A stretch of 10,811 nt of DNA, taken from assembly GCA_900545995.1 (NCBI GenBank), contig URBM01000065.1:1-10811 (forward strand), given 5' to 3'. Shown piece by piece: positions 1 to 6,182 of this stretch. The DNA is from an uncultured Collinsella sp. (GTDB taxonomy: Bacteria > Actinomycetota > Coriobacteriia > Coriobacteriales > Coriobacteriaceae). Numbering within the stretch: the first letter of the stretch is position 1; the number at the start of each line of letters is the position of its first letter. Made by a program: the position numbers and the translations under genes. The notes under the pieces were generated by a model. That model saw only the letters and a program-made list of their open reading frames with translations, ran no database searches and was not told the DNA's origin.

Positions 1-47
1 CTACACGAGCCTTATCGTCGGCAGCGTCAGATGTGTATAAGAGACAG
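1..47 (+). other. Nextera sequencing adapter (not genomic)
   Basis: Bases 15-28 plus the mosaic end AGATGTGTATAAGAGACAG (29-47) are the Nextera/Tn5 read-1 adapter. Bases 1-6 match the end of the Illumina P5 primer, and the 8 bases between (GAGCCTTA, 7-14) sit exactly where the i5 index belongs; from memory this is Nextera index S521. Genomic sequence begins at 48. Translating the adapter gives the well-known artefact peptide MCIRDR on the plus strand and SYTHLTLPTI on the minus strand, so any protein starting or ending this way is chimeric. Confidence 0.98.
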
Positions 48-462
48 GTATGCGGACGGGCTGTCCGAAAACGGCGGCGAGTCTCGGTTCCGAGCGTTCT
101 TTATTGCGTACGGTTTTCCGGTTCCGGAGCTGCAGGTGGAGTTTCGCGACCCGCTCGATCCGAGCCAGGTGTTTCGCGTCGACTATTTTTGGCGGCTCGA
201 GAACGGGACGTGTGTCATCGGCGAGCTCGACGGAAAGGGGAAGTACACCTTGCAGAACGGCGAGGGCCGGGAGTCGGTCGACCCATTCGTGGCAGAACGT
301 CAACGGGAGTCCCATCTGACAATGCTCGGGCATAAGGTGCTTCGGTTTACGTTTAACGAACTCAAAGACCCGGGGAAGCTGGTCGAGAAAATGAGGCTGG
401 CGGGTATTCCTCGGCAGGCTGAATTGGCTGAGGAGTGGAGACGTCAGTGGTATGGGCGCTGA
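48..462 (+). CDS. C-terminal part of a PD-(D/E)XK / DUF559-like nuclease-fold protein (5' truncated)
   Basis: The gene is open at its 5' end where the insert meets the adapter, so the true start and N-terminal domain lie outside the window. The visible 138 residues from base 49 show the layout of the DUF559/Vsr-like endonuclease fold often found at the C-terminus of AbiEi-type or hypothetical actinobacterial proteins. There is a helix with SENGGESRFRAFF, then PVPELQVEF, the strand VDYFW (candidate catalytic Asp), then GELDGKGKY (E-x-D-G-K, candidate Glu and Lys), a basic helix VAERQRESHL and a final strand HKVLRFTF. Many such proteins start with a winged-helix antitoxin-like domain, but that cannot be tested here. 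Function is unknown: it could be a nuclease or a regulator that kept the fold. The TGA stop is 7 nt before the first 59-bp inverted repeat. Confidence 0.7.
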
Positions 463-469
463 GAGGTTT

Positions 470-528
470 TGTCTCGATCTGTAACATCAGGGGGCCCAAT
501 AACCCAGTACCTGTTACAGATTGAGACA
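470..528. repeat. 59-bp inverted repeat, copy 1
   Basis: The left arm TGTCTCGATCTGTAACA (470-486) and right arm TGTTACAGATTGAGACA (512-528) are inverted complements with one G-T mismatch, separated by exactly 25 nt. This is the only isolated copy of the six. It lies 7 nt after the stop of the nuclease-fold gene. Its interior is the most divergent copy: a G-run followed by CCC, without the T-rich tip. Confidence 0.95.
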
Positions 529-631
529 TTTCCCTGGTTTCGCTGGGGTGGGACTGCAACGTATTCCGTCCCCCACATCCTCTCGTCCCTCCGTTAACCG
601 ATATGTTCGACTTTAGGTCGCTGCATTAGGT

Positions 632-637
632 GATAAT
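632..637 (+). promoter_or_regulatory. Possible -10 element for the amidohydrolase gene
   Basis: GATAAT matches the -10 consensus at five of six positions and lies 39 nt before the ATG at 677. No convincing -35 hexamer is visible at 16-18 bp upstream, so this is a weak call. The rest of the 463-676 gap holds repeat copy 1 and an imperfect G-rich/C-rich hairpin near 547-577 without a following T-run. Confidence 0.3.
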
Positions 638-676
638 GGACAAATGTTCAAGTTAATCGTGAGGGAGGAGCTCGAT

Positions 677-2047
677 ATGGCGTCTGCCGATCGTTCTACG
701 TTGTTTATCAATGCGACCATTCTGGATGGTTCGGAGCATATGGAGCCGCAACCCGATATGGCCGTGGCCGTTGAGCGCGGTGTCATCACATGGATGGGGC
801 CGAGTGCTGTGGCGCAGGCGCCCGCGGGTGCCGAGGTTATCGACCTGGGTGGTGCGTATCTCATGCCCGGTCTCATCAATATGCACGTGCACCTGTGCGG
901 CTCGGGCAAGCCTGTCTCGGCCGGCGATGCGGGCGCGCTGATGAAGAAGCTCGATAATCCCGTGGGCCGCACCATCGTCCGCCGCATCCTCAAGGGCAGT
1001 GCCCAGCAGCAGCTAGCAAGCGGCGTGACCACGGTGCGCGGCGCGGGCGACCCGCTGTTTGCCGATCTGGCCGTGCGCGATGCTATCGATGCCGGCAAGT
1101 ATCAGGGTCCTCGCCTGGTGGCGCCGGGAACGGGCATCACGGTGCCGGGCGGCCATGGTGCGGGCCTGTTCGCCCAGGTGGCCAACAGTCCCGCCGAGGC
1201 AGCCGAACAGGTGCGCGACCTGTATGCGCGTGGTGCCGACGTCATTAAGCTGTTCGTGACGGGCGGCGTGTTCGATGCGACCGAGGTGGGCGAGCCGGGC
1301 GTGCTGCGTATGCCAGTGGAGGTTGCCGTGGCGGCATGCAAGGCGGCGCACGATATGGGCCTTCCGGTTATGGCCCATGTCGAGAGTACCGAGGGCGTGA
1401 AGGCCGCGCTTGAGGCCGGCGTTGACACGATTGAGCACGGCGCTCCGTTGACACCCGAAATCTTGGAGCTGTACCGTGGCGCCGCGGGCACGCAGCTCGA
1501 GGGGCGTGCTCCGAGTGTGACCTGCACTATCAGCCCGGCGCTGCCGTTTGTATTGCTCGACCCGGAAAAGACCCATTCTACCGATACGCAAAAGAAGAAC
1601 GGCGACATCGTGTGCTCGGGCATCATCGAGAGCGCCCGTGCCGCACTGGAAGCTGGCGTTAAGGTGGGCCTTGGTACGGACTCGAGCTGCCCGTTCGTGA
1701 CGCAGTACGACATGTGGCGTGAGGTGGCCTATTTTGCCAAGTATGTCGGCGTGAGCAACGCCTTCGCACTGCATACGGCTACGCAAGTCAACGCCGAGCT
1801 GCTGGGGCTGGACGGCGAGACTGGCACGATCGAGTGCGGCAAGGCCGCCGATATCCTGGTGACGCGCAAGAATCCGCTCGATGACCTGTGCGCACTGCGT
1901 GAGCCGATGCACGTGATGTGCCGTGGTGATCTGGTGCGCAAACTCAAGGTGAAGCGCATTCCCGAGGTGGACGCCGAGCTCGACACGATTATGGCCATGC
2001 CTGCCGAGGCGTTGGCCGAGGAGCTTGCCCGCGACGGCGTGGCGTAA
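677..2047 (+). CDS. Metal-dependent amidohydrolase (imidazolonepropionase/prolidase-like family)
   Basis: A 456-residue enzyme of the amidohydrolase superfamily, predicted cytosolic; it lacks a signal peptide. The full metal-site set is visible: NMHVHL (His70, His72), the candidate carboxylated lysine in DVIKLFVTGG (Lys191), His234 in MAHVES, His254 in TIEHG and Asp335 in GLGTDSS. The N-terminal beta-sandwich (1-60) and the C-terminal GKAADILV segment that closes the fold are both present, so the gene looks complete. Members of this branch hydrolyse cyclic amides or C-terminal dipeptides, including Xaa-Pro and Xaa-Arg types; the substrate cannot be read from sequence. An upstream in-frame ATG at 644 would add 11 residues, but the ATG at 677 has a strong Shine-Dalgarno (GGGAGGAG, 663-670) at proper spacing. 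It is transcribed alone and ends in a strong terminator. Confidence 0.9.
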   Translation: MASADRSTLFINATILDGSEHMEPQPDMAVAVERGVITWMGPSAVAQAPAGAEVIDLGGAYLMPGLINMHVHLCGSGKPVSAGDAGALMKKLDNPVGRTIVRRILKGSAQQQLASGVTTVRGAGDPLFADLAVRDAIDAGKYQGPRLVAPGTGITVPGGHGAGLFAQVANSPAEAAEQVRDLYARGADVIKLFVTGGVFDATEVGEPGVLRMPVEVAVAACKAAHDMGLPVMAHVESTEGVKAALEAGVDTIEHGAPLTPEILELYRGAAGTQLEGRAPSVTCTISPALPFVLLDPEKTHSTDTQKKNGDIVCSGIIESARAALEAGVKVGLGTDSSCPFVTQYDMWREVAYFAKYVGVSNAFALHTATQVNAELLGLDGETGTIECGKAADILVTRKNPLDDLCALREPMHVMCRGDLVRKLKVKRIPEVDAELDTIMAMPAEALAEELARDGVA

Positions 2048-2098
2048 GCGCGCGATATGGCGATGCGACAAGGGGGCAATCCTTTTGTCATAATTAGA

Positions 2099-2133
2099 AA
2101 AAGCCGAGGTCTCAACACGAGGCCTCGGCTTTT
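2099..2133. terminator. Strong bidirectional intrinsic terminator
   Basis: A 15-bp stem (AAAAGCCGAGGTCTC, 2099-2113, with GAGGCCTCGGCTTTT, 2119-2133, one T-G pair) closes a 5-nt AACAC loop. The A-tract on one side and the T-tract on the other allow termination in both directions. This fits the convergent arrangement of the amidohydrolase (ending 2047) and the zinc-ribbon gene (ending 2155). Confidence 0.93.
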
Positions 2134-2154
2134 ATTTGTCCCATGGTATGGCGG

Positions 2155-2628
2155 CTATGAGCGCGTCTCCATCTTGGCATGGCACTTGGGGCAGGTGACG
2201 CGGATCTTGCCTTTGCCCTTGGGAACGGAGAGCATCTGGCCGCAGTTGGGGCACTTGAGATAGGCCGTGGTCTTGCGGCCCTTCCACATCTTCTTGGCTG
2301 TGCGCTTGGCACGTTCAAAGTCTTCCTTGCTAGTACCGGCTGCGCGCGAGGCGTTGGCCGCTGCAGCTCCGCCGCCCAAGCTAGCTACAAACTTGCCCAA
2401 GCCGGGTACGTTCGCAGTCGCGGCGACAAAGGCCTCGTTCTCCTTGTGACGTGCGTCGATATTTTTGGACAGGCCGCGCAGCACGCCAATCACGATTACG
2501 GCGATGGCAATCCAGCTGAGCCACTGGATGCGGGCTATCGATCCGATCATGGCGATGATAATGCCTGCGAAGCCCATCACGATGGTTAGTTCGTCAGCGC
2601 CATTGCGGCCCTTCATAAAGTCATTCAT
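2155..2628 (-). CDS. Small membrane protein with C-terminal zinc ribbon
   Basis: A 157-residue protein with two N-terminal membrane helices (about 14-32 and 36-50), separated by a very short turn. A soluble Ala/Gly-rich and then Lys/Arg-rich segment follows (about 55-122), then a zinc ribbon with CPNC (Cys126, Cys129) and CPKC (Cys146, Cys149). The helical-hairpin anchor would place the ribbon in the cytosol if both termini are inside. I do not recognise a named family. The ribbon could bind nucleic acid or protein, or be purely structural. The ATG at 2628 is preceded by GAAAGG at a suitable distance. It lies 112 nt downstream of csoR on the same strand with a large hairpin (2684-2730) between them, so it may be the last gene of the copper transcript or have its own promoter. 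A link to copper is not shown by the sequence. Confidence 0.8.
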   Translation of the reverse strand: MNDFMKGRNGADELTIVMGFAGIIIAMIGSIARIQWLSWIAIAVIVIGVLRGLSKNIDARHKENEAFVAATANVPGLGKFVASLGGGAAAANASRAAGTSKEDFERAKRTAKKMWKGRKTTAYLKCPNCGQMLSVPKGKGKIRVTCPKCHAKMETRS

Positions 2629-2683
2629 GCAAATTGCCTTTCATTCGATATGCCGCACGCCTTTATACCCGATTTAGAGCAAG

Positions 2684-2730
2684 GGGGACAGGTTAATCTG
2701 CACCAATGTGGTGCAAACGTACCTGTCCCC
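2684..2730. repeat. Two-tier palindromic hairpin between csoR and the zinc-ribbon gene
   Basis: The outer arms GGGGACAGGT (2684-2693) and ACCTGTCCCC (2721-2730) are perfectly complementary. A symmetric 5-nt internal loop on each side leads to the inner arms TGCACCA (2699-2705) and TGGTGCA (2709-2715) with a 3-nt ATG loop. It lies 10 nt past the csoR stop. No T-run follows on the minus strand, so it is not a classic terminator; it could block 3' exonucleases, cause partial termination or be a mobile palindromic repeat. Confidence 0.8.
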
Positions 2731-2740
2731 AATGCCCCAA

Positions 2741-3013
2741 TTACTTGGAGAGTTTGTCGACGACGCGTTCGATTTCGGCGAGTTTGGCGGCTTTGAGGTC
2801 TTCGTCGCCCGATTCGATTGCCGAAGTCACGCAGCCCTCGATATGCGCCTTGAGCACGTCGGCGTTAATGCGCGCGAGGAGCGCCTGTGTGGCCATGAGC
2901 TGCGTGGAGATATCGACGCAGTAGCGGTCCTCCTCGACCATCCGCAGGATGCCGTCGATCTGACCGCGTGCCGTCTTGAGCATGCGGGTCACCGATTTAT
3001 GGTCTGCCATCAT
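2741..3013 (-). CDS. csoR: CsoR-family copper-sensing transcriptional repressor
   Basis: A 90-residue all-helical protein of the CsoR/RcnR (DUF156) family. The Cu(I)-binding triad is intact: Cys32 in RYCVDI, His57 and Cys61 in KAHIEGC. The 25- and 4-residue spacing is the same as in characterised copper CsoR proteins, which favours copper over nickel (RcnR), formaldehyde (FrmR) or persulfide sensing. The helix-1 segment SVTRMLKTARGQIDGI is typical. Known family behaviour is that the apo tetramer binds a G-tract operator and Cu(I) releases it; a matching operator lies upstream of copA at 5828-5844, so the operon is probably autoregulated. The start could be either of two adjacent ATGs (3013 or 3010); GAGGA at 3020-3024 on the minus strand serves both. 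It lies 44 nt after copZ. Confidence 0.93.
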   Translation of the reverse strand: MMADHKSVTRMLKTARGQIDGILRMVEEDRYCVDISTQLMATQALLARINADVLKAHIEGCVTSAIESGDEDLKAAKLAEIERVVDKLSK

Positions 3014-3057
3014 GGCGGGTCCTCGTTTCTGGTCGGGGGAGGGGTGCGTTCAGGTCG

Positions 3058-3279
3058 CTACGCGGCGGTCACAGACAGGGCGTGGAATTTCTCGCCCGCG
3101 GCCTCGACAGCGGCGGCGAGTTGCTCGGCGGTTACGGTGTCGGCGCACTCAACCTGGACGGTCTGGGTCTCGTGATCGGCGTCGGCGTCGGTCACGCCGG
3201 CCACGTTGAGCAGCGCCGTCTCGACGGTGGCATCGCAGTGGCCGCACATAAGGCCGGAAGTCTTGATCGTGTAACGCAT
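3058..3279 (-). CDS. copZ: CopZ-like copper chaperone (single HMA domain)
   Basis: A 73-residue single heavy-metal-associated domain with a ferredoxin-like beta-alpha-beta-beta-alpha-beta pattern. The metal loop is LMCGHCDAT (Cys12 and Cys15), a slight variant of the usual GMTCxxC. The role is to bind Cu(I) in the cytosol and hand it to CopA and CsoR. The open frame runs upstream to 3333, but the ATG at 3279 is preferred: on the minus strand it is preceded by GGAGAGGAA at correct spacing, the extra 18 residues are not HMA-like, and the upstream DNA is part of a large hairpin. The C-terminal part (about 38-73) is rich in Ala, Glu and Val, as in other CopZ proteins. Confidence 0.88.
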   Translation of the reverse strand: MRYTIKTSGLMCGHCDATVETALLNVAGVTDADADHETQTVQVECADTVTAEQLAAAVEAAGEKFHALSVTAA

Positions 3280-3304
3280 GGGTATTCCTCTCCGTTGTGT
3301 CGGC

Positions 3305-3397
3305 TTTCCCAGGCACCCGACCTTGACCTTCAAACCGTCGCTCGCGTACCAAAGTACGCGTCGCTCCTCTTTCAGGTCAATCTCGGGTACCTGGAAA
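3305..3397. repeat. Large imperfect palindrome between copA and copZ
   Basis: The left arm (3305-3329, starting TTTCCCAGGCACCCGA) and right arm (3374-3397, ending CGGGTACCTGGAAA) pair over about 24 positions with a one-base bulge and few mismatches. At the centre is a perfect 7-bp stem, CGCGTAC (3343-3349) with GTACGCG (3354-3360), loop CAAA, flanked on both sides by a GTCGCTC-like direct repeat. A smaller hairpin CGTTC TAAAT GAACG (3401-3415) sits next to it, followed on the minus strand by GGTTTT, which could act as a weak terminator after copA. The structure fills most of the 147-nt gap, in the leader or intercistronic part of the copZ transcript. Confidence 0.8.
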
Positions 3398-3426
3398 ACC
3401 CGTTCTAAATGAACGTAATAGTGATC

Positions 3427-5769
3427 CTATTTTGCCACTTTAGGCATAAAGGATTTTAAGCGCAGGGCATTGGACACGACGCAGACGCTCGACAGGCTCA
3501 TCGCCGCGGCGCCAAACATCGGCGAGAGCTGCCACCCGGTGAGCGGGAAGAACACGCCCGCCGCCAGCGGAATGCCGATGCCGTTGTAGAACAGCGCCCA
3601 GAACAGGTCCTGCTTGATGTTGCGGATCGTGGCGCGCGAAAGCTCGATGGCGCGGGCGACGTCCATGAGGTCGCTGCGCATGAGTACCACGTCGGCGCCC
3701 TCCTTGGCGATGTCGGCGCCGGTGCCGATGGCAAGGCCCACGTCGGCGCGCGCCAGGGCGGGGGAGTCGTTGATGCCGTCGCCCACCATGGCAACCATGC
3801 TGCCCGCATCCTGCAGCTCGCGCACGTGGCGTTCCTTGTCGGCGGGGAGGACGTCGGCGATGACCTGCTTGCTGTTCAGTCCCACGCGGCGGGCGATGGC
3901 CTCGGCCGTCACGCGGTTGTCGCCGGTGAGCATGCGCACGTCGACGCCAAGCGAGCGCAGTGCGGCGATGGCCCCGGCGCTCGTCTCCTTGACCTCGTCA
4001 GCCACGGCAATGGTGCCGGCAAGCTCGCCGTTCTTGGCAAAGAACAGCGGCGTCTTGCCCTCGGCGGCAAATTGTTCGGCAAGACCCGCGGGCACGGTAA
4101 CGCCCAACTCGTTCATCAGGCGCACGTTACCAGCGGCAATGGCGTTTTGCCCTTCGCGCGCCGTAACGCCTCGTCCGGGCACGGCGGCAAAGTCCTCGAC
4201 CATGCGCGCGACGATCCCGCGTGTCTCGCACTCGGCCATAATCGCCTCGGCCAGCGGGTGCTCGCTCGAGCGCTCCAACGCGGCGGCCAACTTGAGCAGT
4301 GCCTTTTCGCTCATGGCGGGCGAGCCGTCAGCGCGCGTGGCTACCACGATACCGGTCACGGCAGGCTTGCCGCGGGTGACCGTGCCCGTCTTATCGAGCA
4401 CCACGGTGCCCACGCTGCGCAGGTTCTCCAGCGCCTCGGCGCTCTTAAACAGAATGCCCATCTCGGCGCCCTTGCCGGTGCCGACCATAATGGCGACGGG
4501 CGTGGCCAGGCCCAGCGCGCACGGGCAGCTGATCACCAGCACGGCGACGGCGGAGGTAAGCGCTTCGTTGATGCTTCCGGTCAGCACCATCCACACCACA
4601 AAGGTCACGGCCGAGATCGCGAATACTACGGGCACGAACACGCCGGCGACCTTGTCGGCCATGCGGGCGATGGGCGCCTTGGTGGCGTTGGCGTCCTCGA
4701 CGAGCTGGATAATCTTGGCGAGCGACGTGTCGGCGCCCACACGCGTGGCGCGGAAGGTAAACGAGCCCGTGCGGTTGACCGTGGCCGCGTTGACAGTGTC
4801 GCCGGCGGTCTTCTCCACGGGAATGGACTCGCCGGTGAGCGCGCTCTCGTCCACGGCCGAGCTGCCCTCGAGCACCACGCCATCGACGGGGATGGACTCG
4901 CCGGGGCGCACGCGCAGGACCTGGCCGGGAAGGATGGCGTCGACATCGACGGTGGTTTCGGTGCCGTCCTCTGCCACTACGGTCGCGGTCTTGGGCGCCA
5001 AGTCGATGAGCGCCTCGATGGCGCCGCCGGTCTTGGATTTGCTGCGTGTCTCGAGATATTTGCCCACGGTGACGAGCGACAGGATTGTGCCGGCGCTCTC
5101 AAAATACAGGTTGTCCATGCTCGTCATCATGGCCTCGTGGACCTGACCCGCGGCTAGCTGGTCGGCCATGATGAACATGGCGTAGAGCGACCAGGCGATG
5201 GAAGCAGTGGCGCCCACGGCAATAAGGGCGTCCATGGTAGGCGCGCCGTGCGTAAGCGATTTAAACCCGTTGATAAAGTATGCGTCGTTGACGTAGACGA
5301 TGGGAATGAGCAGGACGAGCTCGGTGAGCGCGAGCGTCATGCTGTGGGTGTGGTCGGTGAAGACGCCGGGCAGTGGCCAACCGAGCATGTGCCCCATGCC
5401 TATGTAGAACAGTGGGATGAGGAATACGAACGAGACGATGAGGCGGGTGCGCATGGCAGAGGCGGCGGCCTCCAACTTTTTGGTCGGCGACTCCATATGG
5501 GCGGCGCCGGACCTGGCTTGCGCGTTGCCGTTTGAGTTGGCGGCATCGGTGCCCGTGCTAACGGGCGAGGCCGAATAACCCGCGCGATCGACGGCGGTAC
5601 AGATGTCGTCGGGGGAGACCTGCGCGGGGTCGTAGTCGACCAGCATGGAGCCGGCGAGCAGGTTGACCGCGACGCTTTGGACGCCGTCGAGCTTGCTCAC
5701 GGCACGGTCCACGTGCGCCTGGCAGGCGGCGCACGTCATGCCGCCCACATCGAACTTATCTTGAGCCAT
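3427..5769 (-). CDS. copA: Cu(I)-exporting P1B-type ATPase
   Basis: A 780-residue inner-membrane copper efflux pump. Order: N-terminal HMA domain (about 3-70) with GMTCAAC (Cys13, Cys16), a polar linker rich in Ser/Ala/Asn (about 70-105), membrane helices 1-4, actuator domain with ALTGES (Thr312-Glu314), helices 5-6 with the ion-path motif CPC (Cys415-Cys417), phosphorylation site DKTGT (Asp459), nucleotide-domain SEHPLAEA (His504-Pro505), hinge GDGINDSPA (about 663-671), and helices 7-8 with FYNGIG and MSLSS. CPC plus YN and MSxSS is the Cu(I)-specific (P1B-1) signature. The frame is open upstream to 5811, but that would overlap the promoter; the ATG at 5769 has the Shine-Dalgarno AGAAAGGAG on the minus strand. 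It is the first gene of the copper operon, controlled by the CsoR-like operator just upstream. Confidence 0.97.
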   Translation of the reverse strand: MAQDKFDVGGMTCAACQAHVDRAVSKLDGVQSVAVNLLAGSMLVDYDPAQVSPDDICTAVDRAGYSASPVSTGTDAANSNGNAQARSGAAHMESPTKKLEAAASAMRTRLIVSFVFLIPLFYIGMGHMLGWPLPGVFTDHTHSMTLALTELVLLIPIVYVNDAYFINGFKSLTHGAPTMDALIAVGATASIAWSLYAMFIMADQLAAGQVHEAMMTSMDNLYFESAGTILSLVTVGKYLETRSKSKTGGAIEALIDLAPKTATVVAEDGTETTVDVDAILPGQVLRVRPGESIPVDGVVLEGSSAVDESALTGESIPVEKTAGDTVNAATVNRTGSFTFRATRVGADTSLAKIIQLVEDANATKAPIARMADKVAGVFVPVVFAISAVTFVVWMVLTGSINEALTSAVAVLVISCPCALGLATPVAIMVGTGKGAEMGILFKSAEALENLRSVGTVVLDKTGTVTRGKPAVTGIVVATRADGSPAMSEKALLKLAAALERSSEHPLAEAIMAECETRGIVARMVEDFAAVPGRGVTAREGQNAIAAGNVRLMNELGVTVPAGLAEQFAAEGKTPLFFAKNGELAGTIAVADEVKETSAGAIAALRSLGVDVRMLTGDNRVTAEAIARRVGLNSKQVIADVLPADKERHVRELQDAGSMVAMVGDGINDSPALARADVGLAIGTGADIAKEGADVVLMRSDLMDVARAIELSRATIRNIKQDLFWALFYNGIGIPLAAGVFFPLTGWQLSPMFGAAAMSLSSVCVVSNALRLKSFMPKVAK

Positions 5770-5816
5770 GGCTTCTCCTTTCTGTGACGTAGTGTCGGAA
5801 ATGTTAACCATCCAAT

Positions 5817-5847
5817 ACTATACACCCATACCCCCTGGGGGTGTCCA
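5817..5847 (-). promoter_or_regulatory. Promoter of the copA operon
   Basis: Read on the minus strand, TGGACA (5842-5847, five of six to the -35 consensus) and TATAGT (5817-5822, -10) are separated by 19 bp. The spacer contains the CsoR-like palindrome. The start of transcription would fall near 5809, about 40 nt before the copA ATG. Confidence 0.65.
5828..5844. promoter_or_regulatory. CsoR-type operator
   Basis: ATACCCCCTGGGGGTGT is a near-perfect palindrome centred on one T. It has the A/T-flanked C-tract/G-tract form known for CsoR operators of copper operons. It lies between and overlaps the promoter elements of copA, so a bound CsoR would block RNA polymerase. The csoR gene is downstream in the same cluster. 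Confidence 0.85.
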
Positions 5848-5921
5848 GTGGAGATTGAAATGTATGACATTCTGGTATTGGTCGAGGTGATAGCCAGGTC
5901 GGCGGACCGTAGCCGGTCTAA

Positions 5922-5980
5922 TGTCTCAATCTGTAACAACTAGACCCGTTTTTGTCGAGTAACTGTTACAGATCGAGACA
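5922..5980. repeat. 59-bp inverted repeat, copy 2 (array A, unit 1)
   Basis: The arms TGTCTCAATCTGTAACA (5922-5938) and TGTTACAGATCGAGACA (5964-5980) surround a 25-nt interior. The interior pairs further (ACT with AGT, GAC with GTC) around a CCGTTTTT tip. Confidence 0.97.
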
Positions 5981-6001
5981 TTACATCGAGCCACAACTTA
6001 A

Positions 6002-6060
6002 CGTCTCAACCTGTAACGCCTAAGGACCGTTTTTCCTGCTAGATGTTACAGATCGAGACA
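6002..6060. repeat. 59-bp inverted repeat, copy 3 (array A, unit 2)
   Basis: The arms CGTCTCAACCTGTAACG (6002-6018) and TGTTACAGATCGAGACA (6044-6060) enclose 25 nt. The interior pairs CTA with TAG and AGG with CCT around a T-run. It starts 21 nt after copy 2. The left arm has drifted at its outer base, one inner base and its last base. Confidence 0.96.
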
Positions 6061-6082
6061 AACCGTCCGCGGTCAACTCAAA

Positions 6083-6141
6083 TGTCTTGATTTGTAACAT
6101 CTAGAGAGGTTTTTGACCCCTTACTGTTACAGATCGAGACA
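6083..6141. repeat. 59-bp inverted repeat, copy 4 (array A, unit 3)
   Basis: The arms TGTCTTGATTTGTAACA (6083-6099) and TGTTACAGATCGAGACA (6125-6141) enclose 25 nt with a GGTTTTTG centre and weaker inner pairing. It starts 22 nt after copy 3 and ends 41 nt from the kinase stop codon. Confidence 0.96.
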
Positions 6142-6142
6142 A

Positions 6143-6170
6143 TTGCCGGGGAGGGGTCCCGTCACGGCAA
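6143..6170 (-). terminator. Possible terminator of the kinase gene
   Basis: TTGCCG (6143-6148) pairs with CGGCAA (6165-6170), and inside it GGGA pairs with TCCC. On the minus strand the hairpin starts 12 nt past the kinase stop, but the following T-tract is poor (it runs straight into repeat copy 4). Confidence 0.4.
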
Positions 6171-6182
6171 GATGCCCGCTCC

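Larger units (their letters stand above)
5848..6182. other. Intergenic stretch between the copA promoter and the kinase gene end
   Basis: Together with the copA leader this makes 413 bases without a gene (5770-6182). Bases 5848-5921 contain nothing recognisable. Then come three 59-bp inverted repeats in tandem (5922-6141) and a G-rich hairpin (6143-6170). Short frames that cross it are made of the repeat arms and look non-coding. Confidence 0.75.

Noticed and set aside
31..333. Frames starting in the first 47 bases, including ATG at 31 and a minus-strand frame ending in SYTHLTLPTI
   Set aside because: The start codon at 31 and the SYTHLTLPTI tail are adapter translation. Only the plus frame from base 48-49 onward carries a recognisable protein pattern.
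470..528. Repeat copy 1 as an intrinsic terminator of the nuclease-fold gene
   Set aside because: No T-run follows the right arm, and other copies lie between divergent genes, so termination is not a general explanation of the family.
1013..2071. Minus-strand frame of 352 codons opposite the amidohydrolase
   Set aside because: It is a His/Arg/Ala-rich shadow of the plus-strand enzyme with no recognisable motif, and it would cross the stop region of the real gene.
3614..5157. Two long plus-strand open frames (510 and 443 codons) opposite copA
   Set aside because: They are antisense shadows of a GC-rich gene. The compositions are low complexity (Ser/Ala/Thr or Gly/His/Ala) with no domain pattern, and copA on the minus strand has every family motif.
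5922..6141. CRISPR array
   Set aside because: The repeats are inverted rather than direct, the interior of each unit varies, there are only three units, the arms differ between copies and there are no cas genes in the window.
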